From NCBI GenBank assembly GCA_964620045.1, contig CAZUJL010000001.1, forward strand, positions 310,001 to 374,000: a DNA stretch of 64,000 nt, given 5' to 3'. The translations under genes were made by a program, and so were the position numbers. The notes under the pieces were generated by a model. The model made no database searches, was not told the DNA's origin, and worked only from the letters and a program-made list of their open reading frames with translations. This stretch comes from VFKU01 sp964620045 (GTDB lineage Bacteria; Hydrogenedentota; Hydrogenedentia; Hydrogenedentales; GCA-2746185). Positions 25,290 through 34,912 of this stretch are shown here, piece by piece. Numbering within the stretch: position 1 is the first letter of the stretch; each line of letters begins with the position of its first letter.

Positions 25290-27248
25290 TTGCGCTACGT
25301 CTGGCCGGGCCTCATAACTGTCCTGTTAGCCCTCTTGGGTGTGGGCGCAGTGTCGTGGCAATGGTCGCGTCTGATGGCCGACTCCACCGTGGCCTATCTG
25401 CACAATCGTTCCGACGCCGAGTGGATCCGCATGCCGCAAGTCGAGGGCCCCGGCACCTACGGCAAAAAAGATTTCATGGCGGCCTACCGCACGGCCTTCT
25501 ATGTGAAGGAGCCGCTCGCGGAGGGCTCGATCGTCGTGCATGTGTTCCGCTACGGCGACGTATTCATCGACGGCGTTCATGCCGGTTCCACCTCGCAGGA
25601 CTTCTCGCAGTGGAAGACGCCACTCGTGATCACCGTACGCCAGTTGTCGGCGGGCTGGCACGAGATCATGATTTCGATCATCAACCGCACCGGCCCGCCG
25701 ATGGTGATGGCGTATTCTCCGGAATTGGACATCCACACGAGCCCGGATTGGGAAGTGAAAAATCACGATCGGCCGAAGTGGATCAAGGCGATTAGCATCA
25801 CCGAGCCGCAGGTTAACGACATTGGCGAGCGCCTGCCGCCGGCACAAGTTGCATTCCAGCGCACGGCACCCGTCACGCTCTCCGTCTTCGTATTGGTTTT
25901 CCTGCTGACGCTGTTTCACATGCGGCTACCGAAGTTGCCCGCGGGTTGGACCGCGCCGGCGGTCGCGCACTGGGGGCTGCTGATCGCGTGGGCCGTGCTC
26001 GCGATGAACGACGTCATCCGCGTGCCTTATGGACTTGGTTTCGACGTGGACGCGCACGTGCAGTACTTCCAGTTTCTAATGCGCAAACACTACGTGCCGT
26101 ATGCCGACCAAGGTTGGCAAATGTTCCAGTCTCCGTTGTATTACTTCATCGCGACGCCGATTTATGCGCTCATTTCAGAGCTACTCTCGCCGACACACGG
26201 TGCTGTCGTGGTGCGCGTGATCTCGCTCTTCTGCGGCGGGATGCAGATTCACCTGTGCTACCTCGTGGCGCGCGAATTTTTCCCGCGGCAGCACGCGTTG
26301 CAGGTGCTCGGGACGGTGTTGGGCGGATTGTTGCCGATCAACGTATACCAGTCGCTTAACCTCGGCAATGAACCGTTAATGGCGCTGTTCTGCAGTATCG
26401 TGCTGCTGCGGCTGTACCGCCTGGTGCGGTATCCGGAGCAACACCAATCGCTGCGCGCGCACGCAATCACGGGCGCGCTGCTGGGCGCGGCGCTGCTTAC
26501 CAAAGCAACGGCACTGCTGCTGTTCCCCGTAGCGGGATTCGCGATGCTTGTGGCGAGTTATTCGGTGCGACCCACATGGTCCGGGCGCGTGACCTACGTG
26601 ACAAAAGCAACCGTGGTGTCCTTTGGCGCGGCGGCGGCGATCTCGGCGTGGTATTACGTTCGCAACTACCTGCGTTTCAAAAAATTCTTCGTCGGCGGAT
26701 GGGACGAGTTGCGCGGATACATCTGGTGGCAGGAACCCGGTTACCGTATCGCCGAGCAGTTCACGTCGTTTGGCTACGTGCTGAAGTATCCCTTGTACGC
26801 CGCGCTAAACGGATTCTGGGATGGCATGTACTCCACGCTGTGGCTTGCGGGCTTTCACGAACCGCCGAATCCGAAGATGCCGCAGTACCTGAGCTGGAAC
26901 TATGACTACGTGCTCGCGAGCGCGTGGTGGAGTTTGTTGCCGACCGCGATCCTGCTGATTGGCGCCGCGATCATTCTGGTTCGGCCGTTGCGCGCGGTTC
27001 GCTCCGGCGAGATCCTCGCGATCCTCTGCATTGGGGGTTTCATCTTCGCCATGGCGTCGCTCGCGCTGCGCCTGCCGAGCTTCAGCACGATCAAGGCCAC
27101 GTATCTGCTCGCCGTGATCACGTGTTTCCCGATCGTGGCCGGCCGCGGCTTCGCACCGTTCCTGAAACTCCGCCTTACGCGCGCGCTCGTCTTTGGCGGC
27201 ATGGCCGCCTGGGCTGTGACGGTGTACGTGTCGTATTTCGTCGTATAG
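25290..27248 (+). CDS. GT-C type membrane glycosyltransferase with extracytoplasmic sugar-binding-like domain
   Basis: A 652-residue protein. After one N-terminal helix (ITVLLALLGVGAVSWQW) residues 30-165 form a beta-rich extracytoplasmic domain (VVHVFRYGDVFIDGVHAG, GWHEIMISIINRTG), reminiscent of a galactose-binding jelly roll. About ten transmembrane helices follow. The acidic GFDVDAHVQYF after an early helix and the QSPLYYFIATPIYAL helix match PMT/ArnT-like GT-C enzymes that use polyprenyl-phosphate sugars. The start is TTG 25290 with AAAGG 10 bases upstream. It could add sugars to proteins or lipids; the substrate is unknown. Confidence 0.75.
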   Translation: MRYVWPGLITVLLALLGVGAVSWQWSRLMADSTVAYLHNRSDAEWIRMPQVEGPGTYGKKDFMAAYRTAFYVKEPLAEGSIVVHVFRYGDVFIDGVHAGSTSQDFSQWKTPLVITVRQLSAGWHEIMISIINRTGPPMVMAYSPELDIHTSPDWEVKNHDRPKWIKAISITEPQVNDIGERLPPAQVAFQRTAPVTLSVFVLVFLLTLFHMRLPKLPAGWTAPAVAHWGLLIAWAVLAMNDVIRVPYGLGFDVDAHVQYFQFLMRKHYVPYADQGWQMFQSPLYYFIATPIYALISELLSPTHGAVVVRVISLFCGGMQIHLCYLVAREFFPRQHALQVLGTVLGGLLPINVYQSLNLGNEPLMALFCSIVLLRLYRLVRYPEQHQSLRAHAITGALLGAALLTKATALLLFPVAGFAMLVASYSVRPTWSGRVTYVTKATVVSFGAAAAISAWYYVRNYLRFKKFFVGGWDELRGYIWWQEPGYRIAEQFTSFGYVLKYPLYAALNGFWDGMYSTLWLAGFHEPPNPKMPQYLSWNYDYVLASAWWSLLPTAILLIGAAIILVRPLRAVRSGEILAILCIGGFIFAMASLALRLPSFSTIKATYLLAVITCFPIVAGRGFAPFLKLRLTRALVFGGMAAWAVTVYVSYFVV

Positions 27249-27293
27249 CGATCCTGCCCAACCCGTTGCGGCGTCACGGCTAACGCAGACCCC

Positions 27294-27322
27294 TTGTCAG
27301 ATCGCGGACACCCTCCTATACT
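27294..27322 (+). promoter_or_regulatory. strong sigma70-type promoter for the EF-G paralogue
   Basis: TTGTCA (27294-27299) and TATACT (27317-27322) are separated by exactly 17 bases. The predicted start near 27329 leaves a leader of about 130 bases before the ATG at 27458. This leader holds a GC hairpin (GCGCCC-GGC-GGGCGC, 27345-27359) and a minimal ATG-TTG-TAA ORF. Confidence 0.65.
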
Positions 27323-27412
27323 GACGGATCAAGCAATGGGAAGAGCGCCCGGCGGGCGCCTCTCCACGTGGAATCGGGCCGCACTCCCGCCAGGCACACA
27401 GGAGAACACCGG

Positions 27413-27421
27413 ATGTTGTAA
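27413..27421 (+). other. minimal ORF (Met-Leu-stop) with its own ribosome binding site in the EF-G leader
   Basis: AGGAG at 27400-27404 is followed 8 bases later by ATG TTG TAA. This is ideal spacing for initiation at a two-codon ORF in the leader of a translation-factor gene. It may be chance, since purine-rich words are common here. Confidence 0.3.
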
Positions 27422-27457
27422 ACGCGACGCGTCGACGCCGCACAGGAGGGCTGCCCA

Positions 27458-29491
27458 ATGGCCACGGACTACGCGAAAGTACGTAACGTGGGAATTGTAG
27501 GTCACGGGGGGACCGGCAAGACCACGCTCCTCGAACACCTGCTGCACGCGACCGGCAAAACGGCGCGCGTCGGCACCGTCGAGCAGGGCACCACGGTCGG
27601 CGACTACCTCCCGGAAGAAATCAGCCATCGCCACACCACCACCCTCAAACTCATGCACGTCGATTGGCACGGCGCGCGCATTCACCTCGTCGATCACCCC
27701 GGCTTCCTCGATTTCGTCGGCGAGCTCGCCTCGTCCGCGCCGGTGATCGACGGCATGGTCATCGTGATTGACGCCACCAGCGGGCCGCGCGCGGGTTCCG
27801 ACATCGCGATGAAGTACGCCGAGAAGTACCACATCCCCCGCGTCATCTTTCTGAACAAACTCGACGCCGACAACCTCAACTACGACGCGGCCGTCGCGCG
27901 CATCCAAGACGCTTACGGAAAGGCCTGCGTGCCGCTCGACGTGCCGAATGCCACCGGCGCCGGGCTCAAGGAACTCGCCTCGGTGTTAAATGGTTCTTCC
28001 AACGGCATGCAGGAAAAAATCGACGCGATTCGCACGGCCATGATGGACGCCGTCGCCGAATCCGACGATGAACTGCTGGAAAAGTATCTTGAAACCGGCG
28101 AACTTTCGCACGAAGAATTCGAACGCGGCCTGCGCGCGGGCATCGGCAAGGGCACGATCGTGCCCATCGTCGCCGGCAGCGCGGCCAAGGAACTCGGCAT
28201 CAACGAACTGCTCGACGTGATCGTCGCGGAATTCCCCTCACCACTGGAACGCCACGTCTACGCGCGCAATGGCGCACCCGATGCCGTCGAAATCAAAGTC
28301 TCCCCCACCGCGCCCTTCATGGGGCAGGTGTTCAGATCCGTCGTCGATCCGCACGCCGGCCACCTCACGATGTTCCGCGTGCTCACAGGCACGCTGAAAT
28401 CCGATTCGGATTTTTACAACGTCACCACCGGCACGAAAGAACGCACGGGCAAGATTTTTCTGCTGAACGGCAAGTCACAGGAAATTGTGAATGAGGTCGG
28501 CCCCGGCGACCTCGCCGCGATGACCAAACTCAAACACACTCACTTCGGCGACACGATCGCCGCGCCGGGTGTGGAACTGAAACTTCCGAAAATCGAACTG
28601 CCGGAGTCACTGGTAAAGCGCGCGATTGTGGCCAAGTCCCGCGCGGACGACGACAAGCTGGGCGAGGCGCTCAACCGGCTCGCGGAGGAAGACCCGACCT
28701 TCCACCACTATCGCGATCCGGCGACACGCGAACACGTGGTCCTCGGCATGGGCGAGATGCATCTGGAAATTCTGGTCGAGCGCATGCGCAATAAATACAA
28801 CGTGAACGCGGAAACGCGTCTGCCGAAGGTCGCGTACAAGGAAACCGTCAAAGGCTCGGCCGAGGTGCGCGGCAAGCATAAGAAACAATCCGGCGGCCAC
28901 GGACAGTACGGCGATGTGCATATTCGCATTCGCCCCAACGCGCGCGGTGGTGGATATCAGTTTGTCGACAGCGTCGTCGGCGGGTCCGTGCCGCGGCAAT
29001 TCATCCCCGCCGTGGACAAGGGCAGCATGGAATCGCTCGACCGCGGCGTGATCGCCGGTTACCCGGTCGTCGACATCGTCGTCGATCTCTTCGACGGCTC
29101 GTATCACGACGTCGACTCTTCCGAAATGTCGTTCAAGATGGCGGCGCACATGGCAATTCACGAGGGCGTGCTCAAAGCACGGCCTTGCTTGCTGGAGCCG
29201 ATCATGGAAATCGCCGTCACGGTGCCAATGGAGTTCATGGGCGCGATCACGGGCGACATCAGCTCGCGCCGCGGCCGCATCCTCGGCATGGACTCCGACG
29301 GTGGGCATCGCGAAACCATCCGCGCCGAAGTGCCGGAGGCTGAAATCCTGCGGTACGCGACCGATCTGCGCAGCATGACGCAAGGACTGGGCGCCTACAC
29401 GCTCAAATTCAGCCACTACGAGGAAGTGCCGGACCATATCGCGCAGCCGTTGACAGCGGCCTATCAACAGGCCCGCGCGGTGGGAGAATAG
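27458..29491 (+). CDS. fusA: elongation factor G-like translational GTPase (EF-G subfamily II)
   Basis: A 677-residue translational GTPase with an AGGAGGG site 7 bases before ATG. G1 is GHGGTGKTTL, G3 is DHPGF and G4 is NKLD. Canonical EF-G has AHIDAGKTTT and DTPGH; the forms here match the divergent second EF-G class (as in Thermus EF-G-2). Domains II-V are complete, including HKKQSGGHGQYGDVHIRI in domain IV and MEIAVTVPMEFMGAITGDISSRRG in domain V. It is about 20 residues shorter than housekeeping EF-G and stands alone, not in a str operon with rpsL, rpsG and tuf, so the main EF-G is probably elsewhere. Its role is likely accessory. Confidence 0.88.
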   Translation: MATDYAKVRNVGIVGHGGTGKTTLLEHLLHATGKTARVGTVEQGTTVGDYLPEEISHRHTTTLKLMHVDWHGARIHLVDHPGFLDFVGELASSAPVIDGMVIVIDATSGPRAGSDIAMKYAEKYHIPRVIFLNKLDADNLNYDAAVARIQDAYGKACVPLDVPNATGAGLKELASVLNGSSNGMQEKIDAIRTAMMDAVAESDDELLEKYLETGELSHEEFERGLRAGIGKGTIVPIVAGSAAKELGINELLDVIVAEFPSPLERHVYARNGAPDAVEIKVSPTAPFMGQVFRSVVDPHAGHLTMFRVLTGTLKSDSDFYNVTTGTKERTGKIFLLNGKSQEIVNEVGPGDLAAMTKLKHTHFGDTIAAPGVELKLPKIELPESLVKRAIVAKSRADDDKLGEALNRLAEEDPTFHHYRDPATREHVVLGMGEMHLEILVERMRNKYNVNAETRLPKVAYKETVKGSAEVRGKHKKQSGGHGQYGDVHIRIRPNARGGGYQFVDSVVGGSVPRQFIPAVDKGSMESLDRGVIAGYPVVDIVVDLFDGSYHDVDSSEMSFKMAAHMAIHEGVLKARPCLLEPIMEIAVTVPMEFMGAITGDISSRRGRILGMDSDGGHRETIRAEVPEAEILRYATDLRSMTQGLGAYTLKFSHYEEVPDHIAQPLTAAYQQARAVGE

Positions 29492-29541
29492 CTATCGACT
29501 CCAGACACTGGTGGCGCAACTGGAAGTCTGGATCCGGTTAT

Positions 29542-29578
29542 GCGCACGCCCAGGCTGAGCTTGGGCGTGCGCTCTTTT
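29542..29578 (+). terminator. intrinsic terminator after the EF-G paralogue
   Basis: An 11-bp perfect stem (29542-29552 with 29562-29572, GCGCACGCCCA / TGGGCGTGCGC) with a nine-base loop is followed by TCTTTT. It lies 50 bases past the stop and just before the amidohydrolase ATG, so the latter needs its own promoter or read-through. Confidence 0.8.
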
Positions 29579-29611
29579 GTCCCTTCGCCGCAAACAGGTA
29601 CGATTGTGGGC

Positions 29612-30466
29612 ATGTCCGCCTCGCTCCCCATTATCGACGCGTGGATGCAGCACCCCACGCCGCGGTTCATCGAACAGCCCATGTTCGAATCGCTGCGGCG
29701 CTGGACGGGCGGCGAGACCATCCGCGAGGTTCCGATTGAGTTCACGCTCGGCGCGATGGACGGCGCCGGCATCCGCGCGGGCATGCTGGCCGCGTGGTGC
29801 GGGCCGCAGGGATGGCTGATCTCGCACGACGAGGTCGCCGCGATCGCGCAGAAACACCCGGGCCGCTTCTTCGGCGTCGCGTCGGCGAATATATACCGGC
29901 CGATGGAAGCCGTGCGCGAGCTACGCCGCTGCGTGAAGCAGCTTGGCTTCAAGGCGCTGCGCATTGTGCCGTGGCTGTGGAACCTGCCGCCGAACGATCG
30001 GCGCTACTATCCGCTCTATGCCGAATGCTGCGAGTTGGGCGTGCCGTTCTGTACGCAGGTGGGCCACACGGGCCCGCTGTGTCCGTCGGAGCCCGGCCGG
30101 CCGATTCCGTATCTCGATGAAGTGCTGCTCGAATTTCCGGAACTGGTGGTCGTCGGCGGCCACGTGGGGTTTCCGTGGCTGAACGAAGTGATCTCGCTCG
30201 CGCGGAAGTATCCGAATTTTTATATCGATTGCTCCGCGTACACCGCGAAGCGCTATCCGCCGGAGATTATCGACTATATCCGCGGCAAGGGTCGCACCAA
30301 GGTTTTGTTTGGCACGAATTTTCCGATGATCACGCCGGAACAGTGTCTCGCCGATCTCGACAGCCTCAAACTCGACGAAGAGACCAAGCGCCTTTTCCTG
30401 TTTGAGAATGCCGAGGCCGTCTTCAGTCTCGAACCCGCCGAACACTTCGAAGGAGAGTCGGAATGA
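29612..30466 (+). CDS. amidohydrolase family protein
   Basis: A 284-residue TIM-barrel amidohydrolase of the Amidohydro_2 (ACMSD-like) group. It shows IIDAWMQHPTPR near the start (lacking the usual H-x-H, replaced by Asp-x-Trp), VGHTGPLC in mid barrel, GGHVGFPW and FGTNFPM in the last strands. The missing N-terminal metal His pair suggests altered metal binding or a decarboxylase/lactonase role. ATG 29612 is chosen because the longer frame runs through the terminator hairpin. Its stop overlaps the next gene's start as ATGA (30463-30466), so they are coupled. Confidence 0.85.
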   Translation: MSASLPIIDAWMQHPTPRFIEQPMFESLRRWTGGETIREVPIEFTLGAMDGAGIRAGMLAAWCGPQGWLISHDEVAAIAQKHPGRFFGVASANIYRPMEAVRELRRCVKQLGFKALRIVPWLWNLPPNDRRYYPLYAECCELGVPFCTQVGHTGPLCPSEPGRPIPYLDEVLLEFPELVVVGGHVGFPWLNEVISLARKYPNFYIDCSAYTAKRYPPEIIDYIRGKGRTKVLFGTNFPMITPEQCLADLDSLKLDEETKRLFLFENAEAVFSLEPAEHFEGESE

Positions 30467-33462
30467 TCCATGTCCATTCCGTTCACAAAGTCCATTTCGT
30501 CCACACTCTCTCCGCGCTCATCCTCACCTGCTCCGCCTTCGCCGCAGACCCGCCGCATCCTTCCCAAATCCTGGCCACCTTCCAGATTCACCCCGATTTC
30601 CAAATTGATCTCGTCGCCGCGGAGCCCTCGGTGGTCAGCCCGGTGGATGTGGAATTCGACGAGCGCGGCCGGCCCTTTGTGGTCGAGATGCTCGGCTATC
30701 CCTATCCCGACGAGAAGGGCCGCATTGTGATTCTCGACGACAAGGATCGCGACGGTTACTACGAAACCAGCACCGTATTCGCTGAAGGCTTCGCGATGGC
30801 GGATTCGCTCGTGCACTACAACGGCGGCGTGCTGGTCGTGTCCCCGCCGGAAATCCTGTTCCTGAAAGACACGAACGGCGATGATGTCGCCGATGTGCGC
30901 GAGGTCGTTTTCAACGGCATGCTGGCCGAAAACCCCCAGCACAACGTGAACGGCCTCACCTACGGCCTCGACAACTGGATCTATGCAGCCAACGGCGGCA
31001 ATGGCGGCAAGGTGGCGTGGGCCGACGGCAGCGGCGAGGTCGCGATTCGCGACGACGACTTCCGCTTCGACCTGCGCACGAAAAAACTTGAGCGCGCGGG
31101 CCGCTCCACGGGTGGCTACGAGATCACCTTCGATTCGTACGGCCGTATGTTTGGCACGCACAACCTCGAGCCGATGAACCATCTCGTGTTTCCCGGAGGC
31201 TACCTCGACGGCGTGCCGCAGCCGGCCGAGGGCACACTCAACCGCTTGCCGGATGACATCGAGAACGGCCTCGTGCGCATTTATCCCATCGGCGAGCAGG
31301 ACACGCGCGTGAATCACCCCGAGCAGTCGGGCTATTTCTCCGGGTCGTGCGGCATTCGCTCCTACGGTGGCGGTATCTTTGGGCCGGAATTTGAAGACAA
31401 TCTTTTTGTGTGCGACGTGGTGCTGAACCTCATTCACCGCCGCATCCTGGAACCCAGCGGCACGAGTTTCACCGCGAAGCGCGATCCGAAGAGGGAAAAA
31501 ATCGAGTTCCTCGCGTCCACCGACCGCGCGTTTCGTCCGGTGAACATGACGGTCGCGCCCGATGGCGCCTTGTGGGTCGTCGACATGCACCGCGAGGTCA
31601 TCGAGCATCCGGAATGGATCCCCGATGAATTCCTGAAGACGATGGACGTGAACGCGGGCAAGGAGCAGGGCCGCCTGTTCCGCATTGCGCCCAAGCAGCG
31701 CCTGCCCCGCCGCGCACCTGCCTTCACGCACGAGAATCTGGATCAGGTGGTCGCGGGACTGGAACACACAAACCAGTGGTGGCGCATGACGGCGCAGCGG
31801 CTGCTCGTCGAATGGAACGATCCGGCTGCCGTGCCGATGCTCGAAAAGCTCGCGCGCGAAAGCGCCTCGCCCGTGGCACGGGTTCACGCGCTGTGGACGC
31901 TAAACGGCATGAACGCGCTCGACGATGCGCTCATTTACGGCGCGCAGTTCGATCTCGACGCCCACGTCCGCGAACATTCGGCGATCCTCGCCGCGCAGCG
32001 CATGGGAAGCTCGCCCGATATCGAGCGCGGCCTGCGCGTGTTGGCGGGAGATCCCGCGCCGCGCGTGCGCATGTGGGCCGCGTTGGCGCTGTCGGGTAAA
32101 ACGCAGTGGAAGCGCGAAGAAACCAATGCCGCGCTGTTGGAAGTGCTGAAGCGCGGGGCAGACGACCCCTTCACGCGGCTGGCGGTATTGCCCGGCGCGC
32201 TGCTGGATTCGGGCCCGATGTTGACCGCCATCCTCGCGAACGAAAACGGAGCGATTCCGGCCGAAGGCCGCCTCGCGATGATCGCGCAGCTCGCGCAGGG
32301 CGCAATCACGCGGATGGACGCGCCGGCGGTTGGCAATATCGTGACTGCCGTTACCAAGCTGACGCCCAGTGATCCGCGCGCCGCACAGGCCGTGTTCTCC
32401 GGCTTCGCAACGGGTCTCGAACAGGACAAAGACGCCTTCGACAACGCCGACGCACGCAAGACTCTCAGCGATGCGATCGCGCCGAGCCTGCAGACCGAGT
32501 CACTGCCGGTACTGCGCGAAGTGTGGCGGCTCACGCGCGCGCTCGAATTGACCGAAGTGCCGGGCCAGCAGGAAGCGCTGGCGCGCGCCGAGGCCGCGGT
32601 GCGCGACGAAAAACTCGCGCCGGAAGTCCGCGTGCAGCAGTTGCAGATTCTGGAGTTCGCGCCCTTCGCGCAGCGCGCGGAATTGTTATATACGCTGCTT
32701 GACACGCGCCAGCCGCGCGAACTTCAGCACGAAGCCGCGCAACAGTTGCAGCGCGAAGGCACGAATGAGGTCGCCACGCGCCTGATCGCGATGTGGCGCG
32801 CGCTCGGCCCGGAAACGCGCCCCATCGCGGGCAATACGCTGCTGTACAAACGCCCGAACAATCCGCTGTTGCTCACCGCGCTCGAAGACGGCACGATCTC
32901 GCTCGGCGAGATGGACTTCCACCTCGAGCGCCGCCGCGTGATGCTGCATTCCAAGGACCCCGAGGTCGTGCGCCGCGCCGAGGCGCTCTTTTCCGATGCT
33001 GGCGTCGTCACGCGCAAAGACGCGATGGAAAAGATGAAGCCGGCGCTCGAACTCAAGGGCACGCCTGCGAAAGGCAAGGTGCATTTCGAATCCTTATGCC
33101 TGCGCTGTCACCAGATGGCGGGCGCCGGCGGCGATCTCGGCCCGAATCTTACCGAGATTTACCGCAAGAGCCGCGAGACGCTGCTGCACGACATCCTCGA
33201 TCCGAATGCCGCGGCGGATACGAAGTTCATCGCGTATACCATCGAGCGCAAGAACGGAGAGCTTGTCTCCGGCCTGATCGATCAGGAAACCGACGCCGCC
33301 GTGACCATCCGCGACGCGAACGGCGTGCGGACCGCGGTGCCACGCGCGGACATCGCCGAATTCATTAGCAACGGGCTATCGTTAATGCCCGAAGAACTCG
33401 AAACGGGGCTCGACCCCCAAGCCATGGCCGATTTGCTGGCCTACCTGCAGGTGCGTAAATGA
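30463..33462 (+). CDS. PVC-type haem-binding membrane dehydrogenase (propeller + HEAT + cytochrome c)
   Basis: A 999-residue exported protein with a short signal (LSALILTCSAFAA). Residues 30-410 are a sugar-dehydrogenase-like beta-propeller (PVDVEFDERGRPFVVEMLGYPYP, NVNGLTYGLDNWIYAAN, MTVAPDGALWVVDMHREVI). Residues 430-850 are alpha-helical HEAT-like repeats. A C-terminal domain has one haem c site, CLRCHQ, and the DLGPNLTEIYRKSRETLLHDILDPNA block of the PVC-type haem-binding domain. These proteins are abundant in Planctomycetes and Verrucomicrobia; the substrate is unknown. Coupled by 4-base overlaps to the amidohydrolase before it and the TMEM220 gene after it. Confidence 0.92.
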   Translation: MIHVHSVHKVHFVHTLSALILTCSAFAADPPHPSQILATFQIHPDFQIDLVAAEPSVVSPVDVEFDERGRPFVVEMLGYPYPDEKGRIVILDDKDRDGYYETSTVFAEGFAMADSLVHYNGGVLVVSPPEILFLKDTNGDDVADVREVVFNGMLAENPQHNVNGLTYGLDNWIYAANGGNGGKVAWADGSGEVAIRDDDFRFDLRTKKLERAGRSTGGYEITFDSYGRMFGTHNLEPMNHLVFPGGYLDGVPQPAEGTLNRLPDDIENGLVRIYPIGEQDTRVNHPEQSGYFSGSCGIRSYGGGIFGPEFEDNLFVCDVVLNLIHRRILEPSGTSFTAKRDPKREKIEFLASTDRAFRPVNMTVAPDGALWVVDMHREVIEHPEWIPDEFLKTMDVNAGKEQGRLFRIAPKQRLPRRAPAFTHENLDQVVAGLEHTNQWWRMTAQRLLVEWNDPAAVPMLEKLARESASPVARVHALWTLNGMNALDDALIYGAQFDLDAHVREHSAILAAQRMGSSPDIERGLRVLAGDPAPRVRMWAALALSGKTQWKREETNAALLEVLKRGADDPFTRLAVLPGALLDSGPMLTAILANENGAIPAEGRLAMIAQLAQGAITRMDAPAVGNIVTAVTKLTPSDPRAAQAVFSGFATGLEQDKDAFDNADARKTLSDAIAPSLQTESLPVLREVWRLTRALELTEVPGQQEALARAEAAVRDEKLAPEVRVQQLQILEFAPFAQRAELLYTLLDTRQPRELQHEAAQQLQREGTNEVATRLIAMWRALGPETRPIAGNTLLYKRPNNPLLLTALEDGTISLGEMDFHLERRRVMLHSKDPEVVRRAEALFSDAGVVTRKDAMEKMKPALELKGTPAKGKVHFESLCLRCHQMAGAGGDLGPNLTEIYRKSRETLLHDILDPNAAADTKFIAYTIERKNGELVSGLIDQETDAAVTIRDANGVRTAVPRADIAEFISNGLSLMPEELETGLDPQAMADLLAYLQVRK

Positions 33463-33800
33463 AAATGGCATTCAAAATTGTGTGCGGCTTCATGGTTGGA
33501 ATTTTTCTGCTGTCGTGCGCCGTGCAGTACAACGACCCCGATCCGTGGACGTGGATCGCGGCCTACGGCCTGGCCGGCGTAGTGACCGCGTTCGCGCTCG
33601 CGGGACGACACACGCCGCTCGTCATTCTCATGGGCCTCGCGTACTACGGCTGGGCGATGTACAACATGCCGCATATCTCGTCCGACGAATGGCTGACGAC
33701 CGAGACCTCGCGCGAATCGGGCGGTCTGATGATCTCCGCGATCTGGATGGCCGTGCTCAGCATGGCGTGGTATCGCCACAAACACGGCGCGCGCAGCTAA
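33459..33800 (+). CDS. transmembrane 220 (TMEM220) family protein
   Basis: A 113-residue protein with four hydrophobic segments (for example IVCGFMVGIFLLSCA and WTWIAAYGLAGVVTAFAL). The VQYNDPDPWTWI motif between helices one and two is the hallmark of the TMEM220 family, found in bacteria and animals and of unknown function. Its ATG overlaps the TGA of the haem protein gene (ATGA). It is the last gene of this operon, ending nine bases before the convergent prepilin-like gene. Confidence 0.8.
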   Translation: MKMAFKIVCGFMVGIFLLSCAVQYNDPDPWTWIAAYGLAGVVTAFALAGRHTPLVILMGLAYYGWAMYNMPHISSDEWLTTETSRESGGLMISAIWMAVLSMAWYRHKHGARS

Positions 33801-33809
33801 CGAAATCGC

Positions 33810-34754
<945 letters not shown>

Positions 34755-34761
34755 ACAGAAA

Positions 34762-34792
34762 CTCCTCGCGCACCAAACGGTGGCGCGAGGAG
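34762..34792 (-). promoter_or_regulatory. leader hairpin that pairs with the prepilin ribosome binding site
   Basis: A perfect 10-bp stem (34762-34771 with 34783-34792) contains the whole GAGGAG ribosome binding site of the following prepilin-like gene in its 3' arm; three more ACC/GGT pairs extend it with a one-base bulge. In the mRNA an upstream CTCCTC pairs with GAGGAG 7 bases before the ATG, which would limit initiation. Confidence 0.55.
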
Positions 34793-34814
34793 CATAGCAA
34801 AAATCAACGCCTAA

Positions 34815-34892
34815 GGGGACTGACTGCAACGCCCGCCACGGGCCCCACGCATAAAATCCAGAGCCACCACCAGGGCGTTGTAGTCTGTCCCC
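34815..34892. repeat. 20-bp inverted repeat between the two prepilin-like genes
   Basis: Arms 34815-34834 and 34873-34892 pair at 18 of 20 positions around a 38-base centre. It lies 20 bases after the stop of copy 2 and may serve as a transcript end or processing hairpin; there is no T-tract. A small mobile or duplicated element is another possibility. Confidence 0.6.
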
Positions 34893-34912
34893 GGTATCAA
34901 CTCCACATGCAC

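Noticed and set aside
27336..27500. Leader ORF overlapping the start of the EF-G gene
   Set aside because: No ribosome binding site and Arg-rich random composition; only the shorter Met-Leu-stop element has a proper site.
29500..29532. TCCAGAC...GTCTGGA inverted repeat after the EF-G gene
   Set aside because: Only 7 bp with a long loop; the true terminator hairpin follows at 29542-29578.
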